Below, piece after piece: positions 1 through 11,692 of a stretch of 64,000 nucleotides of DNA. Position 1 is the stretch's first letter. Every line of letters begins with the position of its first letter. Made by a program: the position numbers and the translations under genes. Below the pieces are notes generated by a model. That model was not told the origin of the DNA. It saw only the letters and a program-made list of their open reading frames with translations, and ran no database searches. The DNA is from Gaeumannomyces sp. JS-464 (lineage: Eukaryota; Ascomycota; Sordariomycetes; Magnaporthales; Magnaporthaceae): the NCBI GenBank assembly GCA_002197995.1, contig NGZR01000002.1:4898001-4962000 (forward strand), in the 5' to 3' direction.

Positions 1-1
1 G

Positions 2-820
2 ATGAACAAGACTCTATTCCAGAAGATGGTGGAGGAAGAGGTGGCTAGGCAGCTCAACAAGCCAAGACCGGTTCGTGATGGCACTATGTCACCTAGGACG
101 ATGAGCATTGCCATCACCCCAGACACCGACAGAGACGGCCGATCCCCGTCCGGCATGGCTATCTCACGTGGTGTGTCCCCCACAGAGACCTCGATGCCGT
201 TTTCAATGACGGAGGAGAAGCCGGCCAAGGCTTCGTGCAAGCCTTCCCACGTGCCGGCGCTCCCCCACAAGTACCAAGAAGTGAACGGCATCACGACGTC
301 GTTCGATGCCGTCGCCGACTTCGCCGCGAGCGATCCTTTTGGTATGCACGATACCCGACCGCCGACGTCCCGAAAGCAACGCTGTAGCGAAGCGACCGAG
401 GGTAGCGCGTCTGCACCTGGTGCTGGGGACTGGGCGTCGCAGGCTACCAGCGCGACGACGGGCAAGATGCCTCTCTCGCCTAGCACGCAGGGCACCAGCA
501 TCATCAGCCAAGAATCCCTGGAGCGGCCATCAAGCGTCCCTCTGCCCGCTGTCGAAGCCCCCGAGTACGAGCACGAACCCCTAGGCAGCCATCCGCCAGA
601 ATCGAGGCTGGACAAGAGCCACTCGGATTCGAGGCTGGGCACAAGCCCTTCTTCTATGTATGCAGAAGAAGACTCGTCTACCTCAACCAACGCCAAGCTC
701 TCGGTAGAAGCCAAGACTCTCAAAAAGAAACCTAGCAGGTTCCGCATGAACGCCTTCCCCTTTTTCCGCCGACACAGAGGTGCCAGTCCTCCCGTGCCGG
801 CCGCTGATACTGCTGGATGA
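2..820 (+). CDS. C-terminal part of an unidentified Ser/Pro-rich protein (cut by window edge)
   Basis: An open frame enters at the left edge and ends at a TGA at 818-820. A methionine codon sits at base 2, but no upstream sequence is available, so this is probably an internal Met and the fragment the tail of a longer protein. The visible 272 residues begin with a charged helix-like stretch (residues 1-20, rich in K, E and R). A long disordered region rich in Ser, Pro, Thr and Glu follows, and the end is basic, with a phenylalanine/arginine patch near residue 250 (motif FPFFRRHRG). I recognise no domain. Cytoplasmic tails of fungal channels and transporters can look like this, but that is only a guess. 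Codon use is like that of the neighbouring genes, with GC-rich third positions. Confidence 0.55.
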   Translation: MNKTLFQKMVEEEVARQLNKPRPVRDGTMSPRTMSIAITPDTDRDGRSPSGMAISRGVSPTETSMPFSMTEEKPAKASCKPSHVPALPHKYQEVNGITTSFDAVADFAASDPFGMHDTRPPTSRKQRCSEATEGSASAPGAGDWASQATSATTGKMPLSPSTQGTSIISQESLERPSSVPLPAVEAPEYEHEPLGSHPPESRLDKSHSDSRLGTSPSSMYAEEDSSTSTNAKLSVEAKTLKKKPSRFRMNAFPFFRRHRGASPPVPAADTAG

Positions 821-2438
821 GAGGTCGACTGAGACTCGGGAAGGACATGATGTGCAGGCTGTGTTTTGGCCGCCGACCTGCCCCCGAAACGCCCGGCTTT
901 GGCAGCCTACGCAGGCGCCGTGATGTGATGACTGGGGCGTTTTCAACGGGGCATCCTACCGTCTCGACACGCGACGCTCAAACCGAATCCATCGGGCCGA
1001 CGACGTCGCGAAGACAGGTTACGACATATTATGATCGATAACGTTGCGAGTAGGATCAGCGTCTTGGGCACCGGTCCTGACGAGCTCATGCTGTCGCAGC
1101 ACGAGAATACTGGACGAGTAAGTCGTCCCGGCAATGGCCTAAAAGATATAATGATTATGGGCATACGCCAGCCGCCATGGCTGGCGACGGAGAAAAGACG
1201 CGAACACAATCCTCATCATTTTCATTTACCTAGGTCCTATACGGCGCTGCATCGTTTAGCCTTTTTTTTTGTTTGTTTTTATTTACCACACTGTTCCTTT
1301 CCCTTTACTTTGTTCAGGTCGCACCTACTTATTCTTCCCTCATGTTTACCTTTTCTTTGTCAGGTTTTTTTTCTCTCACTATTCTCTTCTGTTCCTTTTG
1401 TTAAATACTCTCCTCTGTTTTTGGCGCATCATTTCCCTCTTCAACCTTGCCAGGCGGTGGGCATTTCGGTTCGACCTCAGTCTCGTTCGGATATTGAGCC
1501 GGGGAGAAGAAGCCTTGAGGGTATTTCGGTGGAAATCGCTATGGCTCGAGCAATTCCGTATATACCCGAGCATTTTGAACCGAGGGAAGACGGGCGAATG
1601 GAATAGAGGGCTACTACACGAAGGGTAGCCCATGCTGCCACGAGCGACAGCCGCCATGGCTTGTAGTGCACGACACTTTGTATCAATAGATGGAAAACAG
1701 GGACGGAGAAAGGGTGTTTGGCGCGAATGGGTGCCAGACCGTGCCAATGACAGGAAGGGGCCGGTATCAATGTATTAATACGGAGACTGTGGTATTGTCT
1801 ATACTCAAGCCTTCGGGGCATGTTTCATCTATCAGTTGGGGGCAGCACAACCAATAATGGCGCCGGGTCTCAAAGGCCCATAGCACATAGAATAGCAATG
1901 TTTATGTTGACCACTGGATCAAGAGAGCTAGGCGCACGATTGTGCTGGTTGGCGTTGGACTGAAAATCGAGAGTAAGTCTAGGACTGCGCTAGTTTATCT
2001 GCCTAGCTCAAGCGACATCCGGCGCCGTATATTGGTACCTAGGTATACCTATGTAGGCAGGCAATGGTGTATCCATAAGCGTTGCATCTTCGCACGCGAC
2101 TGCTGTCTGATCAAAGAAAGTGGGACTGCCTATGGACGGTTAGTTCATCTCGCACAGCGGGCCAAGTTTTTCGTCATTCGTTGAGGGAATGGGTAGCAAA
2201 CTGGAGCTATACAGTGGCATGTTGGAAGTTTCCCCTACGGCACCCGTCTTGAACGGAAGATGTCAACACTTGACGACAAACAGTAAGACGACGAGGCGGA
2301 GCGAAAACTAAAATCAGACTTGGTTTATTCAAGAGCAGAATAAAAGAATAGAAATAGTCAGAAGAAGGCAGTGTGTCCCTCAACGTGTACTACTCGAGGC
2401 TTGATAATCCCAGGAGCTGATACCATTCGCCAAGGCCC
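821..2438. other. Intergenic region between convergent genes
   Basis: This holds the 3' flanks of the left-edge gene and of carboxypeptidase Y. A pyrimidine-rich stretch lies at about 1255-1440. A CCTAGGTA-type palindromic motif sits near 2037-2060. Open frames here overlap on both strands and show no recognisable domain. No gene is supported. Confidence 0.6.
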
Positions 2439-4103
2439 TTAAGCAGAGAACCACTCGCCAGCCAGCCACCTGTTGACAAAGTCGAGGGATGGCTCGGGCT
2501 GGTCGTAAGGGACCATGTGGCCGGCCTGGTAGATACGCATAAAGGTGAAGTTGCCGCTGGACTTGACGCGGCCGTAGGGCTTGGCATTGCCGGCTGTGGC
2601 CAGGGTCAGGTCCTTGAGATCGGCGCCGTTAAACGCCTTCTTGCCCTTCCACTCCAGAGCCTCAGTCCAGGCCTGGTTGCCGAGCCAGTTGCAGATGTAG
2701 TCGGCATCACCAGCATAGATGAGAACGGGGATCTCGTCAAGCAGGCCGGGGACGAGGCGGTGGAAGGGCTGCATCCAGTCGCCCTGGAAGAGGAAGTTGC
2801 GGTTGATGTCAAAGTTGCACGAGTCGTACGAGCTAACCTCGGCACCGAGTGCCTCCATGACCTCTTGGCGGTTCAGGAAGTTGGAGATGTAGCCCAGCTC
2901 CGGGTAGCAGAGGTTGCCGCTGTCCTTGCAGGGGCCGCGGATGTCGTAGACGTTGCGGCCGGTGCGCTGGTAGGGGCCGATCATGGCATTGTTGCAGTAA
3001 ATCGAGGCGGGCACACAGCTCCAGACGCTGCCGCTGTCGTAGCAGTTCTGGATCATGGACTGGCAGCGCGGCAGGGCATTGTCCATGGAGCGGCACTCAG
3101 ACTCGTCCAGCACGGGGTCCCAGCCACCCTCGCCGCAAGCCATGGGGCGGTAGTGCTCGTACTGGGTCAGGCCGTCGGTGAGACCGTTGCCGATAAGAAC
3201 CGACTTGAGGTTGATGTTTCGGCGCTTGTGCGACAGGATCTCGGAGGCAAAGACGGGAATGTAGTGGCCGGCGTACGACTCGCCCGCAATGTGGAAGTCC
3301 TGGTGGGCGTACTCGGGGAACTGGTGGAAGAAGAGGGTCAGGAGGGCGTAGACGTCCTTGCCGGCGGCCACCGTGTTGCTGACCGACGAGCCCGAGTACG
3401 AGTAGCCGACGTTGACGGGCTGGTCCAGGAAGATGACCGAGGCGTTGTTGTTCCAGGCGTAGGGGTTGTGGACAATCTCGATCTTCTCGTTTATGGAGCC
3501 CGGACCCAGCTCAAAGAGCAGGCCGGTGAGGGACGAGCAGCCCGGGCCGCCGTTGAGCCAAAGGATGACGGGGTCCTTCTTGGGATCATTCCTCGACTCG
3601 AAGAACCAGTAGAACAGGTGCTTGTCATTGGCCTCGTCATCGAGATAGCCGCTGTACTGCTTGACCTTGTCGACCCCGAGCTTGGACGGGTCGACGGCCT
3701 TGGCGCGCAGGTTGTAGTTCTCGAGGCGGCCGTCGACCTTGCGATGCTTCTCGGCGTCCTCGCTCTCGACCCAAAGGGCCTGGACGTCGGCACCCTTGAC
3801 AACGTGGTCCCAGGCGCTGTCGGGCTTGCGGACGTGGGGCTTGGGAGACGAGAAGAAGGTGGCAGCTTGCTCGGCGGCGTCGGGAACGAGAAGCTTCAGC
3901 TCGTCCCACACAGCCTTGGCCTCAGACGTCATGGAGCCGAGGAGATCCTCGAGCGACTTGAGCGGCTTCTGCCACGACTCGCCGATGGGCTTGACGGCCT
4001 CGCCCAGGGGAGAGGCGCCCAGCACGCGCTGGGAACCGTCATCCTGTGCGTGGATGGCTGCTGAGGCGGCGCCAACGAGCAGCGTCGAGGCGGCTATCCT
4101 CAT
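2439..4103 (-). CDS. cpyA: Vacuolar carboxypeptidase Y (serine carboxypeptidase, S10 family)
   Basis: This is a single-exon gene of 554 residues. It encodes a vacuolar serine exopeptidase that removes C-terminal amino acids. The frame is open further upstream, but the ATG at 4103 is chosen because it begins a typical signal peptide (residues 1-19, ending SAAIHA). A long propeptide of about 120 residues follows, as in the CPY family. The oxyanion-hole motif GGPGCSSL is at 185-192. The catalytic triad is Ser276 in GESYAGHY, Asp468 in AGDADYICN and His529 in [10 protein letters not shown]. Several cysteines between 323 and 430 match the disulfide-rich insertion of CPY. Family knowledge places the protein in the ER-Golgi-vacuole route with processing by other vacuolar proteases. 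Its upstream region is shared with divergently transcribed SDO1. The frame is intact, unlike most long genes in this window. Confidence 0.97.
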   Translation of the reverse strand: MRIAASTLLVGAASAAIHAQDDGSQRVLGASPLGEAVKPIGESWQKPLKSLEDLLGSMTSEAKAVWDELKLLVPDAAEQAATFFSSPKPHVRKPDSAWDHVVKGADVQALWVESEDAEKHRKVDGRLENYNLRAKAVDPSKLGVDKVKQYSGYLDDEANDKHLFYWFFESRNDPKKDPVILWLNGGPGCSSLTGLLFELGPGSINEKIEIVHNPYAWNNNASVIFLDQPVNVGYSYSGSSVSNTVAAGKDVYALLTLFFHQFPEYAHQDFHIAGESYAGHYIPVFASEILSHKRRNINLKSVLIGNGLTDGLTQYEHYRPMACGEGGWDPVLDESECRSMDNALPRCQSMIQNCYDSGSVWSCVPASIYCNNAMIGPYQRTGRNVYDIRGPCKDSGNLCYPELGYISNFLNRQEVMEALGAEVSSYDSCNFDINRNFLFQGDWMQPFHRLVPGLLDEIPVLIYAGDADYICNWLGNQAWTEALEWKGKKAFNGADLKDLTLATAGNAKPYGRVKSSGNFTFMRIYQAGHMVPYDQPEPSLDFVNRWLAGEWFSA

Positions 4104-5460
4104 GGTTGCAAGCCGAGGAAAGGCGGTGGGGGTAAGGGGCTGTTTGAGACCGCGAGCGGCTATTGGCGGCGGTGGTGTTGCTGTTTGGGTGGCTGGTAGT
4201 GTTTGTTTTGTGTGGTTATTGGGGATGGAGTGTGATGGGAAGAAGATCAAAGACGGCGAATTGGGAGAGCTGAGACGGGAAGGCAAGCGGTATGGACGGT
4301 CTGGAGGTCGCCCGAGCTTATCTCGCCCTGGATCGATGCAGGCTGGGGATTGGCGGGCGGTGCTCGCTGAAACGGGTATGGGGCGGTTTGCTTGCCCCGA
4401 CAACCCGCAACTCCGACCTCCCCAGTGCCCCCAACCCCAGCAGGCACGGTCCAATTCCGTCATCACCAGAGCTCGGGGCCCCTTGCATTGGGTCCACGTG
4501 CCTCCAATCAGGCTGCCATCCTAACCACGCTAAGCGCTGCGCTAGCCCGACTTGGGGACATGGTTGGCGGTGACTTTGGAACACCCCAGCGCACCCTGAG
4601 ACCCTCAAAGTGCCGCCTGGCTGCGAGTAATTATGCTGTGGATAAAGACACCGTTTTAGCAGTTCATCCTCGATAACGAGCCCTGAGTAGATGAGTTGTC
4701 AGCACGGGACAAGATGATGTGCGTGCAGAAGAGCACGAGGCAAGCCCACTTAAGTGGTATTTGATTTGACAACTCCAAAAGGGAGTAGCATGCTGTCGCC
4801 CCGTGTGGGAGTTCTCATTACCAGTTAGACAACACCGAGGTACTCACGTATCTGCCTGGTAGGTACCTAAATCCCGTTGGAAATGATTCACATTCGAATC
4901 ATTGGCCGAGTGTTGAATTGATATGCAAATCCATGTCGGCTGTAAGTTGCTGCGAGCTACCTAGGTAGACTAGGTACCAACCAGATGGTACCAGGTATGT
5001 AACAGGCGGGGCAGCATCGGGAGCCGTTCTTGGGGTGCTTTTTTTTTTTTTTTTTTTTTCTTCCCCGGCCCGCTTGGGAGCGGGTGGAGGGGAGTGAACA
5101 TAACGAACTATAACCCGCGATGGGAGTGCTCAACCATGAATAGACTTAAAAACACAAATGGAACGAACCGGAGAAAGAAAGGGAGAACATAATAGAAAGC
5201 TTGAAAACTCGCACCATATCCAGGTGGTCCACGAAACATTCAAGGTTCAAGGGGCAAACAGAGCCTGTCGTTGGCCCCGTTTTCATCGCCCTGCCGGATC
5301 ATCGCGCAAAACGCCTTCCTCACGAGCGCCTCTCGGCCGCCAAACGCAGCCGGCAACACAAGTCCACGCACACACCGAGCCTCCTCAGCGCGCACAGTCA
5401 GCGCGGTAGCCTAAGCAAGAGGCAGACAGCGGCCCCGCGGCCTCCCGCCAGCCAGCCAAG
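4104..5460. promoter_or_regulatory. Shared divergent promoter region of cpyA and SDO1
   Basis: This 1.36 kb lies between two divergent genes. It contains clustered CCTAGGTA/GGTACC palindromes (about 4857-4870 and 4960-5000) and an uninterrupted T tract of 21 at 5039-5059. Such tracts often exclude nucleosomes in fungal promoters. The cpyA-proximal part (4104-4500) is open on both strands, but nothing in it looks like a protein. Confidence 0.5.
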
Positions 5461-6386
5461 ATGTCGCGCCAGATCTCGCAGCCGTCGAACCAGATCAAGC
5501 TGACCAACGTGGCGCTGGTCCGGCTCAAGAAGGGCAAGAAGCGGTTCGAGCTCGCGTGCTACAAGAACAAGGTGCTCGAGTGGCGCTCCGGTATCGAGAC
5601 GGACCTGGACAACGTCCTGCAGATCCCAAACGTCTTCCTCAACGTCTCCAAGGGCCAGACGGCGCCCTCGGCCGACCTGGCCAAGGCGTTCGGCAAGGAC
5701 GTGCCAGTCGCCGACGTCATCCTCGAGATCCTTAACAAGGGCGAGCTGCAGGTCGGCGAGAAGGAGCGCGCCGCTCAGCTCGAGCGCGTCCACAACGAGG
5801 TCGTCAGCATCGTCGCGTCGAAGCTGGTCGACCCCCGCACAAAGCGCGTCTACACCACCAGCATGATCGACAAGGCCCTCGATATGCTGAGCTCTCAGGC
5901 TCACGCTCAGAGGACGAGCAACAGCAGCAATCCCGAAGATGGGGCGGCGGAACCCGCCGCCCCCGCGGTCCACAAGCCCGTCTGGACCGGCGTGTCCACC
6001 ACCAAGAGCGCCAAGAGCCAGGCCCTGGAAGCAAGAAGGCGCTGATTGCCCATCAGCCCATCCCCATATCCCGCGCTAGGATGCGCCTGCGCATAACCTG
6101 TTCAACAAACGTGCTGAAGCAGTCCGTCAAGGCCGCCGCCCCCAAGCCCTCAGCCAACAACGACGCTGATGGCGCCGACCAGCCCAAGGCGCCCGGCACC
6201 GTAAAGGACAAGATACTGAGTTATATCGAGCAAGTCGAGAACCAGGATGTCGTCGGCTCCGAGTGGGAGGTTGTCGGCTTCGTCGAGCCTGGCGCTTTCA
6301 AAGCTCTGTCCGATTTCCTCGGAAACGAGACTAAAGGCCAGGGCCGCGTTGAAGTTCTAGACATGGCGGTTGTACACGAAGACTAG
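5461..6386 (+). CDS. SDO1: Ribosome maturation protein SDO1/SBDS, interrupted by one frameshift
   Basis: SDO1 works with the GTPase EFL1 to release the anti-association factor Tif6/eIF6 from late cytoplasmic 60S subunits. The first frame (5461-6042) carries the N-terminal SBDS domain: the start MSRQISQPSNQIKLTNVAL, the KNKVLEWRSG segment and the helix ending TSMIDKALDML. The second frame (from about 6036) carries the C-terminal domain, with MRLRITC near residue 206 and a tail ending DMAVVHED. The frames differ by one base at GCAAGAAGG (6031-6039). One more A would read straight from QALEA into KKALIAHQPIPI, the expected SBDS sequence. A Pro/Ala/Asn-rich linker of about 30 residues sits in the C-terminal domain (about 6130-6200). 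The corrected protein is about 308 residues. No intron is needed. Since the gene is normally essential, a sequence error is likelier than a true mutation. Confidence 0.93.
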
Positions 6387-6799
6387 GCTTGGAGAATCGA
6401 TCATTTAATCATATGTCTACCTTGTGTACCTACCTTTGTTTTCAAAAGGTTACTCATGGTTGCCCTGAGACCCTTAAGCCAACCAAGCCGCAGAGCGGTG
6501 ATAAGTGGTGGTAGAGTGATGGATTATCTCGGGTCAAACTGGGTATAGACCAAGGGTTCCGTAGATGCGCTTATGGGTGAAAGCGAGACCTTCACCAGGA
6601 GCGTGAGCGCCGTTTGCCATGAACCCTGTGAATTGAGTCTACCTTCATTCCTGGTGGCTTTCAATGCACGTAAAGCAGTCAACAATGAATCCAGCCGTAA
6701 CACGCCCGACCATCCACAATGATGAGAAAGAACGCCGAAAGCCAAGAGATCCCCGTCCAGTGGGCAAATGATCCCCAGCCCATGAAAAGCCCGATTTTT
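6387..6799. other. Intergenic region between convergent SDO1 and RPS18
   Basis: These 413 bases hold the two 3' flanks. I see no conserved element and no gene. Confidence 0.6.
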
Positions 6800-7871
6800 T
6801 TAACCACCCTTCTTCTTGGACACACCGACGGTCCGGCCTCTCCGGCCAGTCGTCTTGGTGTGCTGACCACGGACACGCAGGCCCCAGTAGTGACGGAGAC
6901 CGCGGTGGGCCCGGATCTTCTTCAGGCGCTCGAGATCATCACGGAGCTTCGAGTCGACACCGTTGGCCAGGAGCTGCGAGTCCTTGCCGTCGACGATATC
7001 GCGCTGCCTGTTGAGGAACCAAGACGGGATCTTGTACTGGGTGGGGTTCTGGAGGATGGTGACGACACGCTCAAGCTCCTCAGAGGTGAGCTCACCAGCA
7101 CTGTTTCCACGAAGAAAATGGGTCAGCAAGCCACTTCGAAAGCACCAATACTTCCACCGACCCCAGAATACAAGGGAGGACCATACCGCTTGTTCAGGTC
7201 GACATCGGCCTTCTTGACAACCAGGTTGGAGTAACGGCGACCGACGCCCTTGATCTTGGTAAGAGCGTAAACAATCTTCTGCTTGCCGTCAACGTTTGTG
7301 CTAGACGGGGATTTCGAGGTCAGCCAGTATCCAACATCGCCATCCATGTGTAGAAGAATCCCCAATTGCGCCCAGCCAGGCCGAGTCTTGCAGTTTGTGC
7401 CGCCGGTCCGGGTCGATCAGGTATCGCTTTCGGTGAGTGTAATTGAAACGTGGTTCGCTGATATCGTCGAAGCAAAAGCAACAGTGCATGGTGCAGTCCG
7501 AGAGTGTCCTCGGCTGCGCGCTCGTGACTTTCTGTCGGCGTTTTGTGCTTGGTCGGCGGCGCGCACACTGTCCCAGTCGTTTTGCGGATGGCGACCCGGT
7601 CTGGATTCGGAGTGCTGGAATTGGGAAACAAAAAGAGAGAAACCTACTTGAGGAGACGCAGGATCTATAGAGGTAGGGCATGTCAGTAAACAGGCACACC
7701 AATCAATCCCGCCTTGCTTGGCCGGGCCATCGGGTTGGCGTTTTGGCGATGCGACGGCACAAGTCTTGCGCTGCCGCAATGCTTTGCTGTGTTGTATGTG
7801 TGATGGAAGACGCGAGGAGCAGTAGTACTTACGAACTGGAAGTTCGACTTCTCGCCCGACACCAGCGACAT
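6800..7871 (-). CDS. rps18: 40S ribosomal protein S18 (uS13), four exons including a 17-nt microexon
   Basis: This small-subunit protein lies at the head of the 40S and contacts tRNA and the 60S. The exons on the minus strand are 7871-7833 (39 nt), 7664-7648 (17 nt), 7300-7187 (114 nt) and 7100-6800 (301 nt). All introns are GT-AG, of 168, 347 and 86 nt. The total of 471 nt encodes 156 residues, the normal length for the family. The start is [13 protein letters not shown]. The microexon supplies ILRLLN (last codon split). Exon 3 carries the helix-turn [13 protein letters not shown]. The last exon carries the signature [20 protein letters not shown] and ends [10 protein letters not shown]. The first introns near the 5' end are usual for fungal ribosomal protein genes. 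The long intron 2 may hold regulatory or snoRNA sequence, but I could not identify one. The frame is intact throughout. Confidence 0.96.
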
Positions 7872-8209
7872 GATGGGCAACTTATCTCGATATGTTGCCT
7901 TGGATGGAGTTGACGATGCACCAAGTCGAGAGAGCGAGAGAAAAGTCCAGGGCAATGAAAAGTAGGGTTGGTGTGGGACTCCCCTCCCATGCAAAACTAG
8001 GGTATATCACGTGCACGTTTCCAAATTTCGTCGCGGGGCGCCATTTTGAACAAGCACGCACGGACACCCCCACAGCCAATCATGTGCGCCACGCACAGTC
8101 ATGTGATCGCAGCCGACCTCCCTTCTGTCTCCTTTCTGGCCGCGCCTGTCTTGTCTCCACAGCATTGTCTGGGCATTCTTAAGTCCAGCCCCTTTCAGCA
8201 GCAATCATA
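7872..8209. promoter_or_regulatory. Region between divergent RPS18 and tRNA-Cys
   Basis: This 338-nt stretch must contain the RPS18 promoter. It has a CACGTG core in ATCACGTGCACG at about 8008-8019 and two ATCATGTG/TCATGTGATC elements (8079-8110). I identify no gene here. Confidence 0.45.
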
Positions 8210-8281
8210 GGACTAATAGCTCAGTGGTAGAGCGTCGGATTGCAGATCCGCAGGTCCTGGATTCGATCTCCAGTTGGTCCT
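8210..8281 (+). tRNA. tRNA-Cys (anticodon GCA)
   Basis: The cloverleaf folds without an intron. The acceptor stem is GGACTAA paired with TTGGTCC, then T73. The D arm is GCTC/GAGC, and the anticodon loop TTGCAGA places GCA at 34-36. The T arm is CTGGA/TCCAG with loop TTCGATC. The A box (TAGCTCAGTGG) and B box (GGATTCGATCT, slightly off the GGTTCGANTCC consensus) are present. One mismatch (T-C) closes the anticodon stem. A run of six T at 8286-8291 follows as a Pol III terminator. Confidence 0.95.
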
Positions 8282-10114
8282 AACATTTTTTCTATTGTTT
8301 TTCCTCTTTTTTTATACCATACACTATATTTCGTTTTGCTTTTGCTTATTTTATATTTTTCGATATATATCCTGTAAAAACAAACCAGAAAAAAATCTCA
8401 TTCCTTATTCGAGCGTACCATTCTCGTCAAAGTGCGTTTGCGTGCAGGCATTCATGTTGCTGATATAGATTTTGCTCCGTTCAGTGAATGTAATGCCTTG
8501 CCCCTGAAATTGCGTCGTGCAGGCCAGAAGTGGCTCGCTTCTTTCATGACGGAATCCCATGGTCGGCTGTGTCCTCGAAAATCCGTTCACTGAGCGATTG
8601 TAGATCCGCGTGATGGCCGGCGCTGGCGCCACCGGCAGGCCATCCATCGCCCTGATTAAGACGGCAAGCCCGCCTCGCGGCCAGAATCAACAACATGTGG
8701 GCTACCGTGTATGTCCTGGATACAACATACCTGCTGAAGCCCACACTGCAGCTATCGTTGTTTATTGGCGGCAGATAGCATGGGGCCAGATCCCCTGGCG
8801 TCTTTGCTTTGAGCCGCTGGTTACGCTCGCGGTGTCTGACGCGCTATATTGGTGCAGCAGAGATACTGAAAGCCTGAGGCCGGTGTTGCTACTAACAAAA
8901 GCTCAGCCATTTGCTTTGCCGCACGCTGTTGAGTCGACGCCGCCATCAACAGGGCGTTAAGGTTAAGTGTGAGACCGACAGCCAGCCACCCACAGCGGAC
9001 AAAGAGGGCCGAGCCGTGACGGAGCCGACAAAGAGAGGCGATTCTATCGTACCTACCATATGTCGCAACATAAATGGAGGCCATAATGCGCCCGAGCAGC
9101 TTGCCTGGGCACAATAGCGGCAACATGTGGCAGCGGCGATAATACGCCTCGCAACCCTACTATCAAGGGGCCCGTACACCAGTCCAGCCAGGGCACAAAG
9201 AGCGTTGGAGCTGGCGAAATAGTGTAGGACCAATAGGAGAGACGGATGAATGGAGAGGAGCCCGAGAGTCCCCACGTGTGCTATCACGATGTCCCCGGAA
9301 AACATGAGACGCCAACCAACCTCAAAGACACCCTGGGCCGTCAGCTGGTGGCCATGGTGGCCTGGACACTATACACTGCGCTTGGCTGCTCGCATAAAGG
9401 ACGGCACGTAAGCGAGGGCTCGCCACGTGTCTGGATCGAGGTTTCGATCAATCCAGTTGAAAGTTGAATGATGCGAAAATTGTTGAAAGCATTTGCGAGA
9501 ATGCGGGGGCGGCCCGCTTTGATGTGCAGCGAGCACTCGGTTCCGGTTCCGGTGAACGGCGGCGCAACACTTGAGACGCAACGCTTATGCCCACCATCCT
9601 CACACGGGATCCAAGGCGGATGGTCCCAGACGATCTGACGATCCAACAGCCGCCCGCCCCCGGCCGCCCAACCGCTGCTAGCCAGCTGGGTTTTTGGTGT
9701 ATACGTGCCGACATAGAGGCGACGGAGTGGCTCGTGAGTAACCGTTGATGGCGTCTTTACGGCCCGCCCCACCACCCCGGACATGACCTTTTGACATGGA
9801 TCTCACTTCAAACCAATGCCATGCCGCCGCCCGTCAGCCCCCACACTCATAGCGTGCTCTAGTAGCCTAGGTAGCCTGCCGAGAGGCGCTGGGCATGACT
9901 CCTGCTCACTGTGGAGGTCGGTTCTGATCTCCAGCTGGCCTTCAACTCATCCCTCGGATTGCGGGCGCGAAACCAGTGCTATCTGGGTAGCAGCCGCAGC
10001 CGGCATTGGACACGCCTCTCGAGATCTCATTGATAACTTGTCTTAATTCACTACCACCACCACCGGGATCTGGAACAGCCCACCGACGCATTCCCTGCCC
10101 TCGTATCTAATAAA
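8282..10114. other. Intergenic region between tRNA-Cys and the nucleoside hydrolase
   Basis: The first 120 bases are T-rich. The remainder has only short overlapping frames on both strands and no recognisable domain. No gene is supported. It presumably contains the promoter of the nucleoside hydrolase. Confidence 0.55.
8286..8291 (+). terminator. Pol III terminator of tRNA-Cys
   Basis: Six consecutive T residues lie four bases after the tRNA 3' end, the normal Pol III stop signal. Confidence 0.8.
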
Positions 10115-11692
10115 ATGTCTACACAGCCTCAAGCCGTGCCACTCTGGCTTGACTGCGACCCCGGTCATGATGTAAGAAGAAAGCAGTCCCGGAATGCGGT
10201 GACAGTCGTGTATGCTACGTCAGGCGTCTCTGCCTCACCCCGGGGGAGGGGACGGTTGGCTTGCAAGATGCAGAGCCTCATCGCGGGATGTAGCGCAACG
10301 GGGACGCAACAAGGGCAGCTGCTAACGCTCGCCCCTCCCGTGACTTCCTGACTAGGACGCGTTTGCAATTCTCTTAGCTGCCTATCATCCCATGATCAAG
10401 CTTCTGGGCATCTCGACTGTGTTTGGGAACGCATCGCTGGAGTACGTCAGTTCCCACGACATGGTTGCTTTTCCGGGCCGACGGCACACATAAAAATAAA
10501 ACCAAACAAAAAAACTAGGGACTTGCCGGCTGACATGGACGTGGGAACCGCCATTGAAGGAAAACCACGTACAACGCCACCTCCATACTCACGGCGATCG
10601 GCAAGCATGATCAGGTCGCCGTCTATCCCGGTGCCGCCAAGGCCTCGGTCCGGCCGCCGCTGCACGCCCCGACCGACATCCACGGCGAGTCCGGCATTGA
10701 CGGCACCGACCTTCTGCCAAAACCCCTCCGCGGCCCCGACAGGTCCGTGCCCGCGGTCGATGCCATGGCCGCCGCCGTTCTGGCCCAGGCCCCGGTACTG
10801 CCTGGATCATTGCCACCGGCACCGTGACCAACGTTGCGGAGGCCATCGCCAAGTACCCCCAGCTGGTCGACCATATCGCCGGGCTCTCCATCATGGGTGG
10901 TGCCATCGGGGATAACTTCACGTCTGCCGTCATGGGCCAGGTCGACGGCGTCGCCCGCATCGGCAACTGGACCCAATGGGCCGAGTTCAACATCCTGGTC
11001 GACCCGGAGGCCGCGCACTTGATCTTCAGCAACGAAGCATTGGCCAAGAAAACCACCATAATACCTCTTGATATCACGCATCTTGTTCTGGCGACCAAGG
11101 ACGTCCAGGATCGTCTTCTCTACGGCTCCCAGGTCACCCCGACCGCGGATGGCAAGCCTAAGACGACGCTCCGACTAATGCTTGTCCAGCTGCTCAACTT
11201 CTTTGCCGAAACCTACAAGTGAGTTTCTCTATCACGGCGTGTCAGCCCTCTTTTTTCTGCTTTTATATTTTCGTTGGCATCTTTGTGTGCCGGGGAAAGA
11301 ACAAAACCGCTCACCTTTTCTCTAGGACTGTCTTCGGTATCGATCAAGGGCCTCCTCTGCATGACCCTGTTGCTGTAGCTGTCGCGCTGCAGGGCCTAGC
11401 GGACGGCTGGGATATCCCATTCTACGATTACGATGTCCGGGCCGAGACCCCGTCGTCGCCGCCTGCCCCAAGGCGGCGTGAGCGCTTTGCTGTCACGGTC
11501 AACACCGAGGGCACGCACGAGGAGGCCAAGGCAGGGGCACACACCGGTCGCACGGTTGCCACTCTTCTGCCCGAGGGCGCTGAGGGCGTCGCGATACCCA
11601 GGGGTCTGGACATTTCCAAGTTCTGGACAGTGATCGAAGAGTGCCTTGAGAGGGCGGACGAGGCTAACGCAGCTGCGGGCCGTGAGCCGTGA
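10115..11692 (+). CDS. Inosine-uridine preferring nucleoside hydrolase, four exons, one frameshift
   Basis: This enzyme hydrolyses the N-glycosidic bond of ribonucleosides in purine/pyrimidine salvage. The exons are 10115-10171, 10356-10441, 10560-11218 and 11326-11692, with GT-AG introns of 184, 118 and 107 nt. The metal-binding Asp motif DCDPGHDDA is at residues 13-21, split by intron 1 between the two last Asp. Exon 3 continues with YPGAAK and HGESGIDGTDLLP. After a frame change come IATGTVTNVAEA, SIMGGA and EFNILVDPEAA, and exon 4 has IDQGPPLHDPVAVA with the family's late histidine. The frame change is at a CCCC run (10790-10793). One more C reads from AQAP into GTAWIIATG. With it the coding length is 1,170 nt, or 389 residues, an exact multiple of three. 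The protein has no signal peptide, so it is probably cytosolic. Substrate preference cannot be read from the sequence. Confidence 0.92.

Noticed and set aside
2517..4064. A 515-codon plus-strand open frame opposite carboxypeptidase Y
   Set aside because: It is an antisense shadow of the GC-rich CPY coding sequence, with Val/Ala/Gly-biased composition and no domain.
10115..11692. Pseudogene interpretation of the nucleoside hydrolase
   Set aside because: A single missing C in a CCCC run restores a full-length enzyme with all motifs, and the same type of change occurs in essential genes nearby.
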